Positions 1-8,685 of a DNA stretch of 64,000 bases are shown here, in pieces. This DNA is from Castellaniella ginsengisoli. Its GTDB lineage: Bacteria > Pseudomonadota > Gammaproteobacteria > Burkholderiales > Burkholderiaceae_B. The notes below the pieces were generated by a model, which saw only the letters and a list, made by a program, of their open reading frames with translations, searched no databases and had not been told where the DNA came from. Made by a program: the position numbers and the translations under genes. The DNA is taken from assembly GCF_039523235.1 (NCBI RefSeq), contig NZ_BAAAEX010000003.1, one strand, 5' to 3'. Each line of letters begins with the position of its first letter. The stretch's first letter is position 1.

Positions 1-272
1 TTGTGTATGGTGATGAAGGCCGTCGTGGAAGGATCGACGGCGGCCATTTCCTCGAATACCAGGGTGGCGTCCAGGCGCGGCAGGCCCAGCCCGCCGATGG
101 ATTCAGGCGCATACATGGCGCAGAAACCCAGTTCGCCGGCCTTGGCGAAAGCTTCGCGGGGAAAGATGTGTTCCTCGTCCCACTGCGCCGCATGCGGGGC
201 CAATTCCCCCTGGGCGAATTCGCGGGCGGCCTGTGCAAAGGCCTGTTGCTCTTCGGTGAGGCGAAAATCCAT
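1..272 (-). CDS. acyl-CoA dehydrogenase, N-terminal part (cut by window edge)
   Basis: The first 90 residues of a flavin-dependent acyl-CoA dehydrogenase are visible; the rest lies before base 1. The start MDFRLTEEQQAFAQAAREFA is the typical all-helical N-terminal domain of this family, followed by a GLGL-containing segment and the EEMAAVDPSTT stretch seen in short-chain and isobutyryl-type members. The enzymes oxidise acyl-CoA to enoyl-CoA and pass electrons to electron-transfer flavoprotein. The substrate cannot be told because the catalytic glutamate region is missing. It lies downstream of rnfH on the same strand with a 206-base gap, in which I see no clear terminator or further gene. Confidence 0.9.
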   Translation of the reverse strand, partial: MDFRLTEEQQAFAQAAREFAQGELAPHAAQWDEEHIFPREAFAKAGELGFCAMYAPESIGGLGLPRLDATLVFEEMAAVDPSTTAFITIH

Positions 273-478
273 GGTGCGTGTCTCCGGATTTTTTTATGGG
301 GCTGTCGCGGCATGCTCGTGGCGCCGGCCGACGCGGCCCGGCCCGGGTAAGGGCCGGCCGATGCGCCGCAGGCCTACTGTAGCACTTTGAAGGTGACGCC
401 CCTGCGGCCCGCCCACCTTAGCGCAGACGCCGCGCTGCGGCTGTCGCGCTCACGACAATCGGCAGCCGCTCTGCGGGC

Positions 479-793
479 TCAGGCGGCCGGCGTCTTTGGA
501 GGCACAGGCCGTTTCATCGCGCTCCCGCGGTGCGCGGCGCGGCGGCGGCGGGATTCCAGCGGATCGAAGACCAGCGGCCGGTACAGTTCGACGCGATCAT
601 TCTCGCGCAGGACGCGCCGCACGTCGCAGCGTTCGCCGTAGACGCCCATCGCGGGCGGATGGTCGGTGAACTCGGGGAACGCTTCGGCAAAGCCGCTCAG
701 GGCCAGCGCCTGGCCGACGGTTGCTCCTTCGGGCACGTTCAGGGTCCGCCGCCACACGCGCGTGGGCGCGGCGAATGCAATATGCACCTGCAT
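479..793 (-). CDS. rnfH: RnfH/RatB family protein (UPF0125)
   Basis: A 104-residue protein with the small ubiquitin-like beta-grasp pattern of the RnfH family: an early MQVHIAFA strand, the EGATVGQAL helix start, the GVYGERC strand and the NDRVELYRPL C-terminal block. The role is uncertain; relatives are annotated RnfH from linkage to rnf genes elsewhere, or RatB from linkage to ratA. An in-frame start lies further upstream, but the chosen ATG follows the ratA stop by one base (TGACATG), which favours it and suggests translational coupling. The C-terminal tail after EEL-like YRPL is rich in Arg, Pro and Lys and probably disordered. Confidence 0.85.
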   Translation of the reverse strand: MQVHIAFAAPTRVWRRTLNVPEGATVGQALALSGFAEAFPEFTDHPPAMGVYGERCDVRRVLRENDRVELYRPLVFDPLESRRRRAAHRGSAMKRPVPPKTPAA

Positions 794-794
794 G

Positions 795-1229
795 TCAGCC
801 CCCGTAGATTGCATGGGCGCGTTGGGTGAAGGAATCGATGAAGCTGGTGGCGATGCGATTGAAGACCGGCCCGACCACGGTCGAGAGCGCCCGGCTGGAA
901 AAAGCGTATTCCATGGTGTAGAGCACTTTGCAGCCATCGTCTCCCAGGGGGTGGAAAGCCCAGTGCCCGGTCAGGCTGGAAAACGGGCCGTCCACCAGAT
1001 GGAAGACGATCTTGTTCGGGTATTCGTGGTCGTTGCGGGTGGTGAAGCTCTGGCGGATGCCGGCGAAGTGGATCTGCACCGTGGCCTGCATGCCTTGCTC
1101 GTTGCGCCACTGCACTTGGGCTCCGCCGCACCAGGGCATGAATTCCGGGTACCGGCCGACATCGGCCACCAGATCGAACATCTGTTCGCAACTGAACGGG
1201 ACGAGGACGGAACGCTGGATAGCAGGCAT
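795..1229 (-). CDS. ratA: RatA / COQ10-type START domain protein
   Basis: The 144 residues match the polyketide-cyclase/START family that includes bacterial RatA and mitochondrial Coq10. The MPAIQRSVLVPFS beginning, the DVGRYPEFMPWC block and the F(S)SRAL...FNRIA C-terminal helix are characteristic. In E. coli the protein was reported as a toxin blocking 70S assembly, while Coq10 homologues bind ubiquinone or help its use in respiration; sequence alone does not decide between them. It is the upstream partner of the RnfH/RatB-like gene and is divergent from smpB, an arrangement common in Proteobacteria. Full length, with no sign of damage. Confidence 0.9.
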   Translation of the reverse strand: MPAIQRSVLVPFSCEQMFDLVADVGRYPEFMPWCGGAQVQWRNEQGMQATVQIHFAGIRQSFTTRNDHEYPNKIVFHLVDGPFSSLTGHWAFHPLGDDGCKVLYTMEYAFSSRALSTVVGPVFNRIATSFIDSFTQRAHAIYGG

Positions 1230-1369
1230 CGGCAGGGCGGTCGGTTAAGCTAGAATGAAGGGATTTTATCAGCGCGTGCACGCCGTGTTCCCGGCGGCGC
1301 GAAATCCCGCCCGAAGCCTCAGGCCGACGGCCCGCCCCTATTGTCAGCTCCAGCCTGGTTCAAATCTCC

Positions 1370-1834
1370 ATGAGTATTGTCGAGAATCGCAAAGCCACCC
1401 ACGATTATTTCATCGAGGAACGCTTCGAGGCCGGTTTGGTGCTGGAGGGCTGGGAGGTCAAGGCCATCCGCGCCGGCCACGTCCAGTTGAAAGAAGCCTA
1501 TGTCATCGTGCGCGACGGCGCTCTGTGGATCCTGGGCATGCACATCAGCCCGCTGCCCACCGCCTCGACGCACATCCATCCCAATGCCACCCGCACGCGC
1601 AAGCTGCTGCTGCACGCCCAGGAGATCAGCAAGCTGATCGGCAAGGTCGAGCAGCGCGGCTACGCTCTGGTGCCCCTGAATCTGCATTTCAAGAACGGGC
1701 GCATCAAGCTGGACTTCGGATTGGGGCGCGGCAAGAAACTGCACGACAAGCGCGACACCCAGCGCGACAAGGATTGGGCGCGCGAAAAAGAACGGCTGAT
1801 GAAGCACGACACGCGCAAAAGCCGCGGGGACTGA
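1370..1834 (+). CDS. smpB: SsrA-binding protein SmpB
   Basis: A 154-residue full-length SmpB, the partner that brings tmRNA to stalled ribosomes for trans-translation. The N-terminal IVENRKATHDYFIEERFEAG block, the LEGWEVKAIRAG motif and the oligonucleotide-binding beta-barrel core are all present. The C-terminal tail, GRGKKLHDKRD followed by a run of Lys, Arg, Asp and Glu ending in KSRGD, is the helix that enters the empty mRNA channel. It is divergent from ratA across 140 bases and convergent with the alkyltransferase gene 24 bases downstream. The tmRNA gene itself is not seen in this window. Confidence 0.97.
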   Translation: MSIVENRKATHDYFIEERFEAGLVLEGWEVKAIRAGHVQLKEAYVIVRDGALWILGMHISPLPTASTHIHPNATRTRKLLLHAQEISKLIGKVEQRGYALVPLNLHFKNGRIKLDFGLGRGKKLHDKRDTQRDKDWAREKERLMKHDTRKSRGD

Positions 1835-1857
1835 CGCCGCTTCGGCCTGCCGCCGTC

Positions 1858-2550
1858 TCAGCGGATCGTGAAGCCTTCGATTTCCAGCAGCCGCGCCTTG
1901 CGGTTCAATCCGCCGCCGTAGCCGTTCAACGTGCCGTTGCGGGCCAGGATGCGGTGGCAAGGGATGATGATGCTGATGGGGTTGCTGCCCACGGCGGTGC
2001 CGACCGCGCGTCCATGGCCCGCGCCCAGGCCGGCCCGTTCGGCCAGCTCGCCATAGGACAGGGTCTCGCCGCAAGGAACTTCCAATAGGGCCAGCCACAC
2101 CTTTTTCTGGAACGGCGTGCCCTGGGGCGCCAGCGGCATCTCGAAAACCGTGCGCGCGCCGCGCCAGTACTCGTCCAGTTCGCGCAGGGTCTGCGCCAGC
2201 ACCGCTTGAACGCCGGCCGGGGTGCCTTCCTGCAACAGGCGCAAGGCGGCCTGTGGCCGAGACTCGCCTTGCGCGAGCCGCCCGGCCGCTTTCCCGCCGC
2301 CGGCGCTCTTTTCGGCGAACAGATCGCCGCTGGCGCCCGCCGGCTGTTCCCGCAGGGCCCTGAACGTGCGGATCGCCCGGCCGCCCTGGAATCCCGCCGA
2401 AGGATCGGAGACCACGGCCGCGGCGGCCTGCACTCCCGGCACCCGGGGCAGATCCCGCTGATCCGTGAAGTACAGGCCCGACAGGCCGGCGTCGTCCGCG
2501 GCCAGGAGGATCGGCCCCAAGGGCGATGGGATCAGCGCGTAGAACGGCAT
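1858..2550 (-). CDS. ogt: methylated-DNA--protein-cysteine methyltransferase with an internal insertion
   Basis: The C-terminal half is a standard O6-alkylguanine-DNA alkyltransferase: GTPFQKKVW, GETLSYGELA, and the active-site PCHRIL with the acceptor Cys at about residue 198, followed by NGYGGGLNRKARLLE. It repairs O6-methylguanine by a suicidal transfer to that cysteine. The N-terminal PSPLGPILLAADD strand is also typical. At 230 residues it is about 60 longer than usual. The excess lies at residues 40-110, an Ala/Gly-rich stretch between GLYFTDQRD and the helix LAQTLRELDEYWRG, and has no motif I recognise. The function is secure; the symbol ogt is by similarity to the stand-alone enzyme. 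Confidence 0.92.
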   Translation of the reverse strand: MPFYALIPSPLGPILLAADDAGLSGLYFTDQRDLPRVPGVQAAAAVVSDPSAGFQGGRAIRTFRALREQPAGASGDLFAEKSAGGGKAAGRLAQGESRPQAALRLLQEGTPAGVQAVLAQTLRELDEYWRGARTVFEMPLAPQGTPFQKKVWLALLEVPCGETLSYGELAERAGLGAGHGRAVGTAVGSNPISIIIPCHRILARNGTLNGYGGGLNRKARLLEIEGFTIR

Positions 2551-2659
2551 GGGAGACTCCGAAAGGACAAGGGGCGGAAACGAATCGTCGTTCCCGCCCC
2601 GGATCCGGGCGTGCCGCGCGCGCCGCGCCCCGATGGGGCGGCACGGCGCGCGGAGGCGG

Positions 2660-5038
2660 TCAGGCGGCGACCTTGGTGTCGGCCAGGCGCTGCCAGGTGT
2701 CGACCACCGTGTCCGGGTTCAGGGACATGGACAGGATGCCCTCGTCGCGCAGCCACTGGGCCAGGTCGGGATGATCGCTGGGCCCCTGGCCGCAGATGCC
2801 GACGTACTTGCCGGCCTTGAGGCAGGCCTGGATGGCGCGGCGCAGCATGAACTGGACGGCGGGATCGCGCTCGTCGAAGTCGGCCGCCAGGAGTTCCATG
2901 CCGGAATCCCGATCCAGCCCCAGGGTGAGCTGGGTCATGTCGTTCGAGCCGATCGAGAACCCGTCGAAATACTGCAGGAATTCCTCGGCCAGGATGGCGT
3001 TGGTCGGGACTTCGCACATCATGATCAGGCGCAGGCCGTTGTCGCCGCGCTTGAGGCCGTGCGAAGCCAGCAGATCGACCACGCGTTCGGCCTGGCTGAG
3101 CGTGCGCACGAAAGGCACCATGATTTCCACATTGGTCAGGCCCATCTCGTCGCGGACTTTCTTCAGGGCTTCGCATTCCATGCGGAAGCACTCGGCGAAA
3201 TCCTCGGAGATATAGCGCGATGCGCCGCGGAAACCCAGCATCGGGTTTTCTTCTTCAGGCTCGTAGCGCGAGCCGCCCACCAGCTTGCGGTATTCATTGG
3301 ACTTGAAGTCCGACAAACGCACGATCACGGGCTTGGGATGGAAGGCCGCACCGATGGTGGCGATGCCTTCGGCGAGCTTTTCCACGAAGAAGGCGCGCGG
3401 GCTGGCATAGCCCCGGGCGGCGGACTCGACGGCCTTTTTCAGGTCGCCATCGACGTTGGGGTAATCCAGGATCGCCTTGGGATGGACGTTGATGTTGTTG
3501 TTGATGATGAATTCCAGGCGGGCCAGGCCGACGCCGCTGTTGGGAATCTGCGAGAAGTCGAAGGCCAACTGCGGATTGCCGACGTTCATCATCACCTTCA
3601 GGCCGATATCGGGCATCTGGCCCCAGCGGACTTCCTCGACCTCGGTTTCGATCAGGCCGTCGTAGATGCGCCCCTCGTCGCCTTCGGCGCAGGAGACCGT
3701 GACCTCGCGGCCATTGGCAAGCACGTCGGTCGCGTCGGCGCAGCCCACCACGGCGGGGATGCCCAGTTCGCGCGCGATGATGGCCGCGTGGCAGGTGCGC
3801 CCGCCCCGGTTGGTGACGATGGCCGAAGCCAGCTTCATCACGGGCTCCCAGTTGGGGTCGGTCATGTCGGTGACCAGGATGTCGCCGGCGCGGACTTTGT
3901 CCATTTCGGAGGCATCCGCCACCACGCGCACGGTTCCCGAGCCGATCTTCTGCCCGATGGCGCGCCCGGTGATCAGCACTTCGCCGGTGGCCTTCAGGCG
4001 GTAGCGCTCCTGGACGTCGTGGTGACCCTGCTGGGATTTCACGGTTTCGGGGCGGGCCTGCAGGATGTAGAGCTTGCCGTCGATGCCGTCGCGGCCCCAC
4101 TCGATATCCATCGGGCGCTGGTAGTGCTTTTCGATGATGGTCGCGTACTGCGCCAGTTCGATGATCTCGTCGTCGGTGAGGGAGTAGCGGTTGCGCTCGG
4201 AGGCGGGCACCTCGACCGTGCGCACGGCGTGGCCGGAAACGCGCTGCTCGTCGAATTCCATCTTGATCAGCTTGGAACCGATGCGCCGGCTGATGATCGG
4301 ATAGTGGCCCGCGGCCAGCGTGGGCTTGAAGACGTAGAACTCGTCGGGATTGACGGCGCCCTGGACGACGGTTTCACCCAGGCCGTAGGACGAGGTGATG
4401 AACACGACGTCCTTGAAGCCCGATTCGGTATCCAGCGTGAACATCACGCCCGCGCTGCCCTTGTCCGAACGCACCATGCGCTGGATGCCTGCCGACAGGG
4501 CGACTTCGGCATGCGCATAACCCTTGTGCACGCGATAGGAGATCGCGCGGTCGTTGTACAGAGAGGCGAACACGTGGCGGATCTTGTCCAGGACGTCGTC
4601 GATGCCGACCACGTTGAGGTAGGTTTCCTGCTGGCCCGCGAAAGAGGCGTCGGGCAGATCCTCGGCGGTGGCCGAAGAGCGCACGGCGAAGGAACCCTTG
4701 CCGTCGGCATCCAGCGCGGCGAAGGCGGTGCGGATGGCCTGCTCGAAGTCGGCGGGAAACGGGGTGTCGACCACCCATTGGCGGATTTCGGCGCCGGCGG
4801 CGGCCAGCTCGCGCACATCATCGGCGTTCAGCGTGTCCAGGCGCGCCTTGATGCGGGCATCCAGGCCGGTGGACTTCAGGAAGTCGCGGAAGGCCTCGGC
4901 CGTGGTCGCGAAGCCGCCCGGTACGCGGACGCCGGCGCCGGCCAACTGGCTGATCATTTCTCCGAGAGAAGCGTTCTTGCCTCCTACCGAGTCCACATCC
5001 GTCATGCGGAGCTGCTCGAACGATACAACGTACGACAT
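2660..5038 (-). CDS. ppsA: phosphoenolpyruvate synthase
   Basis: At 792 residues this equals the length of E. coli PpsA. It converts pyruvate and ATP to phosphoenolpyruvate, AMP and phosphate at the entry of gluconeogenesis. Visible parts are the N-terminal ATP-grasp domain (VGGKNASLGEM, FAVRSSATAEDLPDASFAGQ), the swivelling domain with the phosphohistidine loop GGRTCHAAIIARELGIPAVV, and the C-terminal PEP/pyruvate barrel with GFRGASRY, GSNDMTQLTLGLDRDSG and the Cys of VGICGQGPSDHP. It begins MSYVVSFEQLRMTDVDSVGG. It is divergent from ppsR, which encodes its bifunctional kinase/phosphorylase. The 177-base gap between them carries a long imperfect inverted repeat. Confidence 0.98.
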   Translation of the reverse strand: MSYVVSFEQLRMTDVDSVGGKNASLGEMISQLAGAGVRVPGGFATTAEAFRDFLKSTGLDARIKARLDTLNADDVRELAAAGAEIRQWVVDTPFPADFEQAIRTAFAALDADGKGSFAVRSSATAEDLPDASFAGQQETYLNVVGIDDVLDKIRHVFASLYNDRAISYRVHKGYAHAEVALSAGIQRMVRSDKGSAGVMFTLDTESGFKDVVFITSSYGLGETVVQGAVNPDEFYVFKPTLAAGHYPIISRRIGSKLIKMEFDEQRVSGHAVRTVEVPASERNRYSLTDDEIIELAQYATIIEKHYQRPMDIEWGRDGIDGKLYILQARPETVKSQQGHHDVQERYRLKATGEVLITGRAIGQKIGSGTVRVVADASEMDKVRAGDILVTDMTDPNWEPVMKLASAIVTNRGGRTCHAAIIARELGIPAVVGCADATDVLANGREVTVSCAEGDEGRIYDGLIETEVEEVRWGQMPDIGLKVMMNVGNPQLAFDFSQIPNSGVGLARLEFIINNNINVHPKAILDYPNVDGDLKKAVESAARGYASPRAFFVEKLAEGIATIGAAFHPKPVIVRLSDFKSNEYRKLVGGSRYEPEEENPMLGFRGASRYISEDFAECFRMECEALKKVRDEMGLTNVEIMVPFVRTLSQAERVVDLLASHGLKRGDNGLRLIMMCEVPTNAILAEEFLQYFDGFSIGSNDMTQLTLGLDRDSGMELLAADFDERDPAVQFMLRRAIQACLKAGKYVGICGQGPSDHPDLAQWLRDEGILSMSLNPDTVVDTWQRLADTKVAA

Positions 5039-5066
5039 AGTGTCACCTTTGAGATAGAAAAAGCGT

Positions 5067-5138
5067 GTTTGCCCGGCGTACGCGGAACGGGTGAAACCCG
5101 CCCCGCCCGTACGGCATGATCGCGTGCGCCCGGCAAAC
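5067..5138. repeat. long imperfect inverted repeat in the ppsA/ppsR intergenic region
   Basis: GTTTGCCCGGCGTACGCG (5067-5084) is matched at 16 of 18 positions by the reverse complement of 5121-5138. Nested inside are ACGGG/CCCGT and, as an alternative, CGGGT-gaa-ACCCG. On the minus strand it would lie in the ppsA leader, 30 to 100 bases before the start codon. It could be an RNA hairpin or a dyad for a regulator. No U-tract follows it. Confidence 0.6.
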
Positions 5139-5215
5139 CAGCCTTGCCCCCGGTTCGGGTGACTGGTAACCTTCGCGGATTGTACCGTTTCTGACGCTTG
5201 GTGGTTCAAGAATCC

Positions 5216-6049
5216 ATGACCGACTCCCCTATCGAACGCCCGGTGTTCATCGTCTCGGACAGCACCGGAATCACCGCTGAAACTTTCAGCCACGCGGTGC
5301 TGTCCCAATTCGAGGAAATCGCTTTCCAGTCCATCCGCCTGCCCTTCATTGACTCGGTCGAAAAAGCGGATGCCGCCGCGCGCCGCATCACTCAGCAGGC
5401 GGATCGGGGCGGCCCGACGCCGCTGGTGTTCAGTACGCTGGTGGACTCGGAAATCGCCGACCGCATCCGCGCGGCGCCGTGCGTCTTCCTGGATCTGTTC
5501 GGCTCTTTCGTCCACCACCTCGAAGGCGTCCTGGGCGTGAGCGCCAGCCGCTCGGTGGGCCGCTCCCATACCAACGGCCGCAGCAAGCAGTACAACAACC
5601 GCATCGAAGCCATCAATTTCAGCCTGGCCCACGATGACGGCCAGTACATCCAGGGGCTGGAGCAGGCCGACGTCATCCTGGTGGGGGTTTCGCGTTGCGG
5701 CAAAACGCCCACCAGCCTCTATCTGGCCATGCAGTACGCGGTCAAGGCCGCCAATTACCCGCTGATCCCCGAAGACTTCGACCGGGGCGCCCTGCCCGCC
5801 GCCCTGCTGCCTTACCGGCGCAAGCTGTTCGGCCTGTCGATCCAGCCCGAGCGGCTGGCCGAGGTCCGCAACGAACGCCGTCCCAACAGCACCTATGCTT
5901 CGTTGAAGCAATGCCGCCAGGAAATCGCCGATGCCGAACGCCTGATGCGCATGGAAAACATCCCCTGGCTGTCCACCACCACCCGTTCGATCGAGGAAAT
6001 CTCCACCAAGATCCTCGACGAGGTCGGCCTGGACCGGATGAGCTATTAG
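5216..6049 (+). CDS. ppsR: PEP synthase regulatory protein (kinase/pyrophosphorylase)
   Basis: A 277-residue DUF299 protein. Family members phosphorylate a threonine of PEP synthase with ADP and remove it again by phosphorolysis, switching gluconeogenesis off and on. The VSDSTGITAET block near the N-terminus and the P-loop GVSRCGKT at residues 157-164 are diagnostic, and SVGRSHTNGRSKQYNNRI is a typical conserved stretch. The ATG at 5216 is preferred; a TTG six codons upstream is in frame but unsupported. The gene lies back-to-back with ppsA, its target. Its TAG stop overlaps the TAA of the convergent RNA methyltransferase gene by two bases. Confidence 0.95.
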   Translation: MTDSPIERPVFIVSDSTGITAETFSHAVLSQFEEIAFQSIRLPFIDSVEKADAAARRITQQADRGGPTPLVFSTLVDSEIADRIRAAPCVFLDLFGSFVHHLEGVLGVSASRSVGRSHTNGRSKQYNNRIEAINFSLAHDDGQYIQGLEQADVILVGVSRCGKTPTSLYLAMQYAVKAANYPLIPEDFDRGALPAALLPYRRKLFGLSIQPERLAEVRNERRPNSTYASLKQCRQEIADAERLMRMENIPWLSTTTRSIEEISTKILDEVGLDRMSY

Positions 6050-6879
6050 CCTTGCTTGCGCCGCGCCGCGCGCGCCTGCACCATAAGCGCCAATTGCTGC
6101 CGCCGCTGCTCGAACAGGCAGACGGCGGCTGCGGCCGCGACGTTCAGGGACTCGACCCCCTTGACCTGCGGAATGTGGATGCGCCAATCGGCCCGTTCCA
6201 GCAGATCGTCCGCCACGCCCTGGCCCTCGTTGCCGAATAGCCAGACGCAAGGTTTGCGCAGATCCTTGGCATACAGGATTTCGGCCTGTTCCAGCGTGGT
6301 GGCGGCCAACGGGATGTCCAGGCGTTCGGTCAATGCGGCGAGATCCGCGTGCTCGTAGATTTCCAGCGCGAAATGCGCCCCCTGGCCGCTGCGCAGGACC
6401 TTGGGCGACCAAGCCGAGGCGCAGCCTTCGGACAGGTAGGCCTGCCGCAGGCCGGCCGCAGCGGCCGTGCGCAGCAGCGTGCCCAGGTTGCCCGGGTCTT
6501 GAACCCGGTCCAGCCACAGGCTGCCGGCCGCGATCCGCGCCGGCGGCGCCGGGACGGGCGCCTCGACCACGAAGAACACGGCGGGGCCGTGCTCGACCTG
6601 GGACAGGACGGTGGCAAGATTGTTCTGCAAGACGACGCGGCGCCCCTGGGCGCAGGCCTGCCAGATCGGCCCGATCCAGTCCAGGGACAAGGCGGATTCG
6701 CCGACCACCAGCGTCGGCGGCGGCCCCTTGTGCTCCAGCCAGGCGCGGCACAGGTGCTCGCCTTCAAGAATGACACGGGCGTCGCGGCGACCCGGCCGGC
6801 CTTGGGCCAGGCGCAGCCAGGCGCGATAATCCGGGTTGTCGCGTGAGGCGATATGGCGGACGGGGATGGAAGTGCTCAT
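6046..6879 (-). CDS. TrmH/SpoU family RNA 2'-O-methyltransferase
   Basis: A 277-residue SPOUT methyltransferase. The three family motifs are visible in the C-terminal half: NLGTLLRTA (131-139), FGNEGQGV (215-222) and IPQVKGVESLNVAAA (236-250), which form the knotted S-adenosylmethionine site. The N-terminal part (SRDNPDYRAWLRLAQG...ILEGEHL) resembles the substrate-binding domain of rRNA methyltransferases such as RlmB or the TsnR group; the exact nucleotide target is unknown. Its ATG overlaps the rnhB stop by four bases (ATGA), so it is the last gene of the envelope operon. The C-terminal tail ARAARRKQG is basic and may hold RNA. Confidence 0.9.
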   Translation of the reverse strand: MSTSIPVRHIASRDNPDYRAWLRLAQGRPGRRDARVILEGEHLCRAWLEHKGPPPTLVVGESALSLDWIGPIWQACAQGRRVVLQNNLATVLSQVEHGPAVFFVVEAPVPAPPARIAAGSLWLDRVQDPGNLGTLLRTAAAAGLRQAYLSEGCASAWSPKVLRSGQGAHFALEIYEHADLAALTERLDIPLAATTLEQAEILYAKDLRKPCVWLFGNEGQGVADDLLERADWRIHIPQVKGVESLNVAAAAAVCLFEQRRQQLALMVQARAARRKQG

Positions 6880-7478
6880 AGGAGACGGCGCACGGGAGCG
6901 AAGCCGCGCCGATGCTCGGGGCAAGGGCCGAATTCGGCCAGCCGGGCCAGATGCAGCGCAGTGCCGTAGCCTTTGTGCTGGTCGAAAGCATAGTGCGGAT
7001 AACGCGCATGCAGCTCCAGGCAGCAGGCATCGCGCGCCGTCTTGGCCAGGATCGAGGCGGCGGAAATCGCAGGCTCCCGCGCATCCCCCCCGACGAGCGC
7101 CCGGGCGCGACACGGCAGCCCCTTGGGCAGACGATTGCCATCCACCAGAATCAGCGCCGGCGTGCGGGATAGTTCCAGGCAGGCCCGCTGCATGGCCAGC
7201 ATCGTCGCGTGCAGGATGTTCAGGCGCTCGATCTCCTCGACGCTGGCGTGGGCGACCGCCCAGGACAACGCCCGTTCACGGATCAGGCTGGCCAGGTGCT
7301 CCCGGCGCCCGGCGCTGAGTTTCTTGGAGTCATCCAGGCCTTCGATGGGCCGGGCCGGGTCCAGGATCACGGCGGCCGCGTAGACGGGGCCAGCCAAGGG
7401 GCCGCGCCCCGCTTCGTCGATACCCGCGACGAGGCCGCCCTCTTCCCGGGGGTCGAACAGATCAGGCTGCGCGGCCAT
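6876..7478 (-). CDS. rnhB: ribonuclease HII
   Basis: A 200-residue RNase HII, which cuts RNA in RNA-DNA hybrids and single ribonucleotides in DNA. The catalytic acidic pair is in the GIDEAGRGPLAGPV motif (Asp21, Glu22). DDSKKLSAGRRE, the LVDGNRLP aspartate and the AASILAKTARD stretch complete the metal site. The start chosen begins MAAQPDLFDP. It lies inside the end of lpxB by 17 bases, and upstream in-frame codons would extend further into lpxB without family support. It keeps the lpxB-rnhB order known in E. coli and overlaps the methyltransferase gene downstream by an ATGA. Confidence 0.97.
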   Translation of the reverse strand: MAAQPDLFDPREEGGLVAGIDEAGRGPLAGPVYAAAVILDPARPIEGLDDSKKLSAGRREHLASLIRERALSWAVAHASVEEIERLNILHATMLAMQRACLELSRTPALILVDGNRLPKGLPCRARALVGGDAREPAISAASILAKTARDACCLELHARYPHYAFDQHKGYGTALHLARLAEFGPCPEHRRGFAPVRRLL

Positions 7479-8685
7479 GGCTGACCTCCAGGATGGCCCG
7501 TGCCGCCAGGCCCGGCGTATCGCGGCTGAGCGTCTCATGAAGCGCGGTGAAGCGCCGGGCGATGCGTTCGGCCAGAACCGCGTCGGTCAAGGCCGCCCAG
7601 ACATGCTCGGCCAGCGCCTGGGGCGTGGCGGCCTCTTGCAGCAGTTCGGGGACGACGAATTCGCGTTCGAGGATGTTCGGCAAGCCGATCCACGGCAGGC
7701 TCGGTGCGTCCTGGCCGGATTTCCAGGCCATGATGCGCCGCATCCAGGGCGTGATGGCGTAGGAAATCACCAGGGGACGCTTGAAAAGCGCGGCCTCCAG
7801 GGTTGCCGTCCCGCTGGCCACCAGGACGGCGTCGGCGGCTTCCATGGCATGCCAGGCCACCGGCCACTCGGCGGTATCCAGGCCATCGGCGCGCGCCTGC
7901 GTGTCCGGCCCCGCCTCGGGCGGGGCCGACAGGATCAGGCAGCCCGGGACGGGATGCCGCGCCAGAACGGCCTCGAACTGGGCCCGGCGCTGCGCATTGA
8001 CGACCGGCACGATGACCTGCAGATCGGGCGCCTGGCGCTGCAGCATCTGGGCGGCCTGCAGGAACCGGGGAGCCAGCAGGCGGATCTCCGATTCGCGACT
8101 GCCCGGCATCAGCGCCAGCACCTTGCGCCCCGGCTCCAGCCCCAGGCGCGCGCGTGCGGCGGCGCGGTCGGGATGCACGGGGATGAGTTCGGCCAGGGGA
8201 TGGCCCACGTAGGTGACGGGCACGTCCTGCTCGCGGTACAGATCGACCTCGAAGGGAAACAGGACCAGCATGTGCGACACGGCGCGGCGGATCTGGTGGA
8301 TGCGCTCGAAGCGCCAGGCCCAGATCGACGGGCCGACGAAATGCACGGTGGGAATGCCGGCGGCGCGCAGTTTTTCCTCCAGCCTCAGATTGAAGTCCGG
8401 CGCATCGACACCGACGAAGACGTCCGGCCGCCAGTCCAGCGTCCGGCGCCGGGTATCACGCCAGGTGCGGATCAGGCGCGGGGCCTGGCGCAAGGCATCG
8501 ACATAGCCAAACACCGACAGCGCGTCCATGGGGTGCCAGGCCTCGAAGCCCGCCCGGCGCATGGCCGGGCCGCCGATGCCCATCGCCCGGGTTTCGGGAT
8601 CGTGCGCCTTCAGGCCGCGCAGCATGCGCGCCGCCAGCAGGTCGCCGGAAGGCTCTCCGGCCACGATGGCGGCGGAAAGGCTCAT
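7462..8685 (-). CDS. lpxB: lipid-A-disaccharide synthase
   Basis: A 407-residue glycosyltransferase of family 19 that joins UDP-2,3-diacylglucosamine to lipid X, giving the tetra-acyl disaccharide of lipid A at the inner face of the cytoplasmic membrane. Conserved blocks seen are the N-terminal VAGEPSGDLLAARM, GVDAPDFNLRLE, FVGPSIWAWRFERI, TYVGHPLAE and LMPGSRESEI, plus the C-terminal VASGTATLEAAL and SYAITPWM. Its ATG overlaps the lpxA stop by four bases, and its end runs 17 bases into rnhB. Length and motifs are normal. Confidence 0.98.
   Translation of the reverse strand: MSLSAAIVAGEPSGDLLAARMLRGLKAHDPETRAMGIGGPAMRRAGFEAWHPMDALSVFGYVDALRQAPRLIRTWRDTRRRTLDWRPDVFVGVDAPDFNLRLEEKLRAAGIPTVHFVGPSIWAWRFERIHQIRRAVSHMLVLFPFEVDLYREQDVPVTYVGHPLAELIPVHPDRAAARARLGLEPGRKVLALMPGSRESEIRLLAPRFLQAAQMLQRQAPDLQVIVPVVNAQRRAQFEAVLARHPVPGCLILSAPPEAGPDTQARADGLDTAEWPVAWHAMEAADAVLVASGTATLEAALFKRPLVISYAITPWMRRIMAWKSGQDAPSLPWIGLPNILEREFVVPELLQEAATPQALAEHVWAALTDAVLAERIARRFTALHETLSRDTPGLAARAILEVSHGRAA

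Noticed and set aside
795..1229. ratA-rnfH as a toxin-antitoxin pair
   Set aside because: The toxin report for RatA does not make RatB an antitoxin, and the pair is a conserved housekeeping neighbour of smpB; no mobile or plasmid features are nearby.
5198..5215. TTG start six codons upstream for ppsR
   Set aside because: The extension has no ribosome site, and the ATG at 5216 gives the usual family N-terminus.
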